Shown here piece by piece: positions 1-3,926 of a DNA stretch of 5,438 nucleotides. The notes under the pieces are model-generated. The model searched no databases and had not been told where the DNA came from. It saw only the letters and a program-made list of their open reading frames with translations. Position 1 is the first letter of the stretch. Each line of letters starts with the position of its first letter. The DNA is taken from the NCBI GenBank assembly GCA_027451605.1, contig DAIDJA010000136.1:1-5438 (forward strand), read 5' to 3'. Made by a program: the position numbers and the translations under genes. Source of the stretch: Acidimicrobiales bacterium (GTDB lineage Bacteria; Actinomycetota; Acidimicrobiia; Acidimicrobiales; JABEUL01).

Positions 1-1090
1 TGACAACGGATTATGCCCCATTCATAAACGTTCCGTGGAAATCGTAAAAGAAGACAATTACTTTTTTCAACTGTCTCAGTTCGAAGAAAGGCTTCTTAAA
101 TTTTTTAGCGATAATCCAAAGTTCATCGAGCCTGAGACCAAATATAATGAGGCTCTTGCCTTTATCAAGTCTGGGCTAAAAGATATTTCGGTGACTCGTT
201 CGTCATTTGATTGGGGGATTAAAGTGCCGTGGGATCAAAGCCAGGTTTTTTATGTCTGGTTTGAGGCTTTAATCAATTACGTAACCGCCCTGGGATACGC
301 CGATGACTATCAGCGATTCATGAGGTTGTGGCCCAATACGGTTCATATGATCGGCAAGGAGATTACTAGATTTCACTGCGTATGGTGGCCGGCTATGTGC
401 ATGGCGGCCGGAATTGAACCGCCGAACAAGATTCTGGTTCATGGCTGGCTTCTAGTGGGGGGTGAGAAGATGTCTAAAACGAGTCTCAATAAAATTGATC
501 CCGTCGGGCTTGTAGATGAGTTCGGGCTGGATCAGTTTCGTTATCTTTTGGTGAAAGGTTCCCCGTTTGGACCGGACAGTGAATTCAGTTACGAAGAGTT
601 GAAAAGGCGAAATAATTCAGATCTGGCCAACAATCTGGGGAACCTGCTTTCCAGAGTAGCGGCAGTAGTTACTTCAAAATGCGGGGGGGTAACTCCAAAA
701 CCAATAGGAGACTCAAAGCTGAAAGAGACGGCGGATCAGACTATAAAAGGTTCGGTGTCAGCTTGGGAAAGTTATTCACCGGCCGAGGCACTCGAATCGG
801 TTTGGAATTTAATCAGGGCTACGAATGCCTACTTGGAAGACAATGAGCCGTGGAAACTCGAACCCGGATATCGCGTAGAAGCAATTTTAGGAGATTCACT
901 GGAGGTTTTGCGAATTGTTTCAATTCTTATAAGTCCGGTTATGCCAAATTCGGCTTCGGAGATTTTGGATCGTATCGGATTGAAGGACTATATGAGAGCA
1001 GTATCGTTAACCGAAGATCTTGTTTGGGGCATTTATTCGGGCGGATTTAATATCACTAAAGAAGCTCCTTTATTCACCAGAATGAAATAA
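1..1090 (+). CDS. metG: Methionyl-tRNA synthetase, 5'-truncated by window edge
   Basis: This cytoplasmic class I aminoacyl-tRNA synthetase charges tRNA-Met with methionine using ATP. The frame is open from the first base (first full codon at 2-4), giving 363 visible codons to the TAA at 1088-1090. The GTG at 35 is internal, because the residues before it (NGLCPIHKRS) are family sequence. The CPIH there matches the last Cys and His zinc ligands of MetRS enzymes that bind zinc through C-x2-C...C-x2-H. Downstream come ENYFF-like DNYFFQLS, the core strand FYVWFEALINY, HMIGKEITRFH, and the ATP-binding signature loop KMSKT (467-481), a variant of KMSKS. The alpha-helical anticodon-binding domain follows, with NSDLANNLGNLLSRV and NEPWKL. 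The protein ends at PLFTRMK with no C-terminal EMAPII-like tRNA-binding domain, so the full protein is probably about 500 residues. The HIGH motif and first zinc cysteines lie outside the window. The family call is very secure. Confidence 0.97.
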   Translation, partial: DNGLCPIHKRSVEIVKEDNYFFQLSQFEERLLKFFSDNPKFIEPETKYNEALAFIKSGLKDISVTRSSFDWGIKVPWDQSQVFYVWFEALINYVTALGYADDYQRFMRLWPNTVHMIGKEITRFHCVWWPAMCMAAGIEPPNKILVHGWLLVGGEKMSKTSLNKIDPVGLVDEFGLDQFRYLLVKGSPFGPDSEFSYEELKRRNNSDLANNLGNLLSRVAAVVTSKCGGVTPKPIGDSKLKETADQTIKGSVSAWESYSPAEALESVWNLIRATNAYLEDNEPWKLEPGYRVEAILGDSLEVLRIVSILISPVMPNSASEILDRIGLKDYMRAVSLTEDLVWGIYSGGFNITKEAPLFTRMK

Positions 1091-1168
1091 TTGTCGAACA
1101 TATCCATTTATCTCGAGACAGACACCAATTGTTTAAGACCAAATATCTTATTTAAAAGGCGCTGTGGT

Positions 1169-1197
1169 TTGGATAAGAGTTCGAAATACAATAAAAT
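1169..1197 (+). promoter_or_regulatory. Candidate promoter for tatD-rsmA-ispE
   Basis: A TAAAAT hexamer at 1192-1197 matches the sigma-70-type -10 consensus in five of six positions. It lies 17 bases after TTGGAT (1169-1174), which matches only the TTG half of a -35 box. It sits in the only sizeable gap (159 bases) ahead of the tightly packed tatD-rsmA-ispE run and would give a leader of roughly 45 nt. An alternative is TTTCAT (1213-1218), 17 bases, then TAAACT (1236-1241). That would place the transcript start at or very near the tatD ATG, a leaderless layout that would suit the missing Shine-Dalgarno site. Neither is proven; AT-rich gaps often contain such hexamers by chance. Confidence 0.3.
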
Positions 1198-1208
1198 TAG
1201 GCTTTGTC

Positions 1209-1226
1209 GTGATTTCATGCAATCAC
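1209..1226 (+). other. Perfect 6-bp inverted repeat in tatD leader
   Basis: GTGATT (1209-1214) and AATCAC (1221-1226) are exact reverse complements separated by a 6-nt loop. The hairpin lies 23 bases ahead of the tatD start codon and between the two candidate -10 boxes. It could be a small leader hairpin or an operator half-site pair. It has no following T-run, so it is not a convincing terminator for metG. A 6-bp dyad can arise by chance. Confidence 0.25.
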
Positions 1227-1249
1227 TATGCAAATTAAACTGATATCAA

Positions 1250-2032
1250 ATGAAAATATTTGACTCGCACTGTCATCTTTATGACGACCCCGACCCCGAT
1301 AAGGTAATTTATGAAGCTGTCGAACAGGGCGTTACCGGCTTTGTCGTAGTTGGAACTTCATATGAGACTTCCGCTAAAACCGTTGAAATTGTTAATTCTT
1401 TAAGATCCAAATATCCGGAAATCGAGATTTATTCTGCCATAGGTCTTCATCCGCATGACGCAAAGAACTCCATGGATAGGATTGAAGATCTTATAGCTGA
1501 AACAGTCGCAGATGAAAATAATTTCCTTGTGGCAATTGGCGAATGTGGCCTGGATTATTACTATAATCATTCATCCGAAGCAGAACAAAAAGATGTTTTT
1601 AGCCAACAGATCGAATTGGCTAAAACTTATAATTTAGCTTTAATAGTACACACCAGAGAAGCTTGGAGAGATACCTTTGAGGTACTTGATCGCCAAGGAG
1701 CTCCCCGCAATACGATTATCCACTGTTTCACAGGAAGTATAGCCGAACTTGACCGGTGCATTAAAAGAGGTTATGCCGTCTCTTTTTCAGGTATAGTGAC
1801 TTTTAAGAAGTCAGTCGAATTACAGTCCGCCGCACAGGCTTGCCCGATCGAAAGTTTGCTAATTGAAACAGACTCTCCTTTTTTGGCTCCCGAACCGTTC
1901 CGGGGTAAGGCAAATTCCCCTAAATATGTGATTGAGGTTGTAAAAAAGATTGCCGAACTTAAGCAGATGGATCCGGAAACTGTTTCAATTGAGACCTACA
2001 AAAATGCTAAATCCGCCTTTAATCTAAATTAA
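1250..2032 (+). CDS. tatD: TatD family metal-dependent deoxyribonuclease
   Basis: This is a 260-residue TatD/YcfH-type hydrolase of the amidohydrolase-like TIM-barrel superfamily. Family members act as metal-dependent DNases, with proposed roles in DNA repair and degradation. All expected metal-site motifs are visible: DSHCHL with H7 and H9, GLHPH at 65-69, AIGECGLDYY with E98, VHTREA with H134, IHCFTG with H158, and ETDSPFLAPEPFRGKANSP with D208. Length is normal for the family. The start is firm: ATG 1250 gives the canonical MKIFDSHCHL beginning, and an in-frame TGA lies at 1241-1243. No Shine-Dalgarno-like sequence precedes the ATG. The gene follows metG after 159 bases, and its TAA shares one base with the rsmA ATG (TAATG), suggesting translational coupling. 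Precise physiological substrate cannot be read from sequence; YcfH-type paralogues share the same motifs. Confidence 0.96.
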   Translation: MKIFDSHCHLYDDPDPDKVIYEAVEQGVTGFVVVGTSYETSAKTVEIVNSLRSKYPEIEIYSAIGLHPHDAKNSMDRIEDLIAETVADENNFLVAIGECGLDYYYNHSSEAEQKDVFSQQIELAKTYNLALIVHTREAWRDTFEVLDRQGAPRNTIIHCFTGSIAELDRCIKRGYAVSFSGIVTFKKSVELQSAAQACPIESLLIETDSPFLAPEPFRGKANSPKYVIEVVKKIAELKQMDPETVSIETYKNAKSAFNLN

Positions 2033-2880
2033 TGAAAGTCTCCCCCAAGGCAATACTGGACAGCATAGGGGTAATCCCCTCAAAAGCACTCGGTCAGAAT
2101 TTTTTGCAGGATCAAAATATAGTGGAAAAAATAGTAAGGTTGGCTAACTTAAATCCGAATTCAAGTGTAGTTGAGGTAGGGCCCGGATTAGGAATTTTAA
2201 CCAAAGAGCTTGCTAAGAATTCTAAGAGTGTAGTTGCCATAGAAAAAGACAAGAGACTGTATTCCTATTTGGATTCAATGGATTTTGGAGCTAACGTTAA
2301 ATTTGTTCTTGGCGATGCCTTGAAGCTTAACATAAGAGATGTGGTAGTTTCGAATCTGATTGATGAAGTCAGGTACATAGATGACGACTGGTCTTTGGTT
2401 GCCAATTTACCTTACAACGTAGCCACACCTTTGGTACTTGAGGTTTTACGAAAGACTACCTTCATAAAAAAATTGGTTGTAATGTTACAGGCCGAAGTCG
2501 CTGACAGATTCTTGGCCGAAACCCAAAGTAAATCATACGGTGCGGTAACCGTAAAGTTGAATTACCTTTCTAGCGTCACCAAACTTATGAAAGTATCGCC
2601 AAAGGTCTTTTTTCCCGCACCTAAAGTTACGTCGACCGTAGTGGAAATTGTGCGAAAAAAAGTCGGCAATTCAGATGCTAAGTTCAATGAGTGGCTTTTT
2701 ACGATAATCGACGAAGCTTTTAAAACCAGACGAAAAATGTTGAGAAATTCGCTAATGGACTATGTCACTCAAGAAAACTTTGAACTGGCGCAAATAGTTC
2801 CTTCCCTCAGGGCCGAAAGCCTCACCTGTGAAGATTTTATTCGTCTTGCGACCGTGTCTCAACCAAAAATTAAGGTTTGA
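2032..2880 (+). CDS. rsmA: 16S rRNA (adenine(1518)-N6/adenine(1519)-N6)-dimethyltransferase
   Basis: RsmA (KsgA) uses S-adenosylmethionine to dimethylate two adjacent adenines in the 3'-terminal helix of 16S rRNA during late 30S assembly. Loss in other bacteria gives kasugamycin resistance. The 282-residue protein has the Rossmann methyltransferase core in order: substrate-side LGQNFL at 20-25, SAM motif I VEVGPGLG at 47-54, acidic ribose ligand E71 in AIEKDK, GDAL with D95, and catalytic NLPYN at 125-129. The C-terminal rRNA-binding part follows, with FFPAPKVTSTVV at 193-204 and FKTRRKMLRNSL at 230-241. Length is typical. The ATG overlaps the tatD stop by one base and no Shine-Dalgarno site is evident, so translation is probably coupled to tatD. 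The 3' end runs into ispE. No missing residue or frame problem is seen. Confidence 0.97.
   Translation: MKVSPKAILDSIGVIPSKALGQNFLQDQNIVEKIVRLANLNPNSSVVEVGPGLGILTKELAKNSKSVVAIEKDKRLYSYLDSMDFGANVKFVLGDALKLNIRDVVVSNLIDEVRYIDDDWSLVANLPYNVATPLVLEVLRKTTFIKKLVVMLQAEVADRFLAETQSKSYGAVTVKLNYLSSVTKLMKVSPKVFFPAPKVTSTVVEIVRKKVGNSDAKFNEWLFTIIDEAFKTRRKMLRNSLMDYVTQENFELAQIVPSLRAESLTCEDFIRLATVSQPKIKV
2871..2876 (+). promoter_or_regulatory. Ribosome binding site that selects the ispE ATG
   Basis: TAAGGT at 2871-2876, inside the last codons of rsmA, contains AAGG ending 7 bases before ATG 2883. That spacing is normal for a Shine-Dalgarno site. The alternative upstream start TTG 2877 would be only one base away from it, which is too close. 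This favours ATG 2883 as the ispE start. Confidence 0.55.
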
Positions 2881-2882
2881 AT

Positions 2883-3725
2883 ATGCGCGATGAGAAGTCC
2901 TTGAAAGCACTCGTAAGAGCTAATGCCAAATTGACATTGACGCTGAAGGCTATGCCTAAAATTGCCGAAGGACCTTTCATGGGCTACCATCCTATTGAAG
3001 CTGAAATGGTGTCATTGGACCTAGCCGATACATTGGAGATCTCGCCGGGAGACGGATTTGAAGTAGTCGGAAGATACGCTGACAAAGTTCCGGCGGATAA
3101 TTTAGTGACTAAGACTTTTAAAATACTGGGAATTAAAAGGTCAGTAGTTTTAACCAAAAATATTCCTCCCGGCGGTGGATTGGGCGGTGGTTCTACGGAC
3201 GCAGCGGCTGTAATTAGATGGGCTATGAAATCGGGAGACAGGAATCTTGAAAATGCTGTAAGAAAACTTAGCGATGATCCCGGGCGAATTGCTTTAGAGC
3301 TTGGGGCTGACGTGCCGTTTTGCATTGGCGGTGGCCGGGCACAGGTATCTGGTATCGGGGAAGAGACCAGACCGAAGCCGTATTTGTTCAAAACTTTTTT
3401 GATATTTATACTGCCATTTGGAATATCTACGGCGGCTGTCTACGAAAAATTTGATCAGTTGGATTTTAATTTAATGGATCAGGTTCCAAACAATTTAATT
3501 GATGCTGCATGTGAGGCCGAACCGAGACTCAAACATATTATAAAGTTCATTCAAAGGAAATTTGGTATTAGGCCAAACCTTGCCGGTAGCGGCTCGACTC
3601 TTTTCTATGAGTTGGTTGATAATGTTGATCCGGCGGGCGGCGTTACAGATCTAGAATCTGATTTCGGAAAGATACAAATATTGAAATGCTCCACCGTTAA
3701 TAGTGCTAGACGGTACGAATATTAG
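2883..3725 (+). CDS. ispE: 4-diphosphocytidyl-2-C-methyl-D-erythritol kinase
   Basis: IspE is the GHMP-superfamily kinase of the non-mevalonate (MEP) isoprenoid pathway. It phosphorylates CDP-methylerythritol with ATP. Starting at ATG 2883 the protein has 280 residues, normal for the family. Visible motifs are NAKLTLTL with conserved Lys16, GYHPIEAEMVSLDLADTL (substrate region), the glycine-rich ATP loop PPGGGLGGGSTDAA at about 95-108, LGADVPFCIGG with conserved Asp143, PFGISTAAVY, and the C-terminal LAGSGST at 233-239. Variants from the common wording are NAKLT for PAKIN, GGGST for GGGSS, and NNL for NDL. A TTG at 2877 would overlap the rsmA stop by 4 bases and add two residues. I prefer ATG 2883, two bases after that stop, because AAGG lies 7 bases upstream of it. 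The gene is last in the tatD-rsmA-ispE run and faces a convergent gene. Confidence 0.96.
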   Translation: MRDEKSLKALVRANAKLTLTLKAMPKIAEGPFMGYHPIEAEMVSLDLADTLEISPGDGFEVVGRYADKVPADNLVTKTFKILGIKRSVVLTKNIPPGGGLGGGSTDAAAVIRWAMKSGDRNLENAVRKLSDDPGRIALELGADVPFCIGGGRAQVSGIGEETRPKPYLFKTFLIFILPFGISTAAVYEKFDQLDFNLMDQVPNNLIDAACEAEPRLKHIIKFIQRKFGIRPNLAGSGSTLFYELVDNVDPAGGVTDLESDFGKIQILKCSTVNSARRYEY

Positions 3726-3771
3726 GTTTTAGGGTTATAACGTGAACTTTGGACTATATATGTAACAATAC

Positions 3772-3793
3772 TCAAAATTGAGGATAATTTTGA
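3772..3793. terminator. AT-rich 8-bp inverted repeat after ispE (weak terminator candidate)
   Basis: TCAAAATT at 3772-3779 and AATTTTGA at 3786-3793 are exact reverse complements around a 6-nt loop. They start 46 bases after the ispE stop in the convergent gap. The stem holds only two G/C pairs at most, and no T-run follows on either strand, so it is a poor intrinsic terminator by the usual rule. It is listed because it is one of the two clearest dyads in the 201-base gap 3726-3926, where I found no credible gene. Confidence 0.25.
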
Positions 3794-3896
3794 AAGACAA
3801 AAGCAACAATTCGCGATGCTGCATACGCCTACTTGTAATCCTTTGATAATTATGTTTTTTAAATTTATATCGTTGCACTTGCTTCCAAATTACGAA

Positions 3897-3921
3897 TAAT
3901 TGTTAATGTCATCGACAATTA
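3897..3921. terminator. 7-bp inverted repeat just past the surface-protein stop
   Basis: TAATTGT at 3897-3903 pairs exactly with ACAATTA at 3915-3921, leaving an 11-nt loop. It begins 6 bases downstream of the - strand stop codon at 3927-3929, a natural place for a terminator of the fn3/repeat gene. The stem is AT-rich and no T-run follows on the - strand, so the terminator role is only a guess from position. Confidence 0.25.
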
Positions 3922-3926
3922 ACTCC

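Noticed and set aside
35..37. GTG at 35 as the metG start
   Set aside because: The frame is open to the first base and the residues before it (NGLCPIHKRS) include conserved MetRS zinc ligands, so it is an internal Val codon.
850..1050. 66-codon + strand open frame inside metG
   Set aside because: It is out of frame within the well-conserved anticodon-binding domain and its translation shows no family resemblance.
2984..3391. 135-codon - strand open frame across ispE
   Set aside because: It is antisense to the conserved kinase core. Its proline- and serine-rich translation is the expected mirror of glycine-rich IspE codons.
3852..3899. 15-codon ATG frame in the convergent gap (MFFKFISLHL...)
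   Set aside because: It is too short, lacks a Shine-Dalgarno site and lies in AT-rich spacer where such frames occur by chance.
3726..3926. Possible small RNA or attachment site in the convergent gap
   Set aside because: There is no tRNA-like fold, no promoter paired with a terminator and no direct repeats flanking an insert. Only two weak dyads were found.
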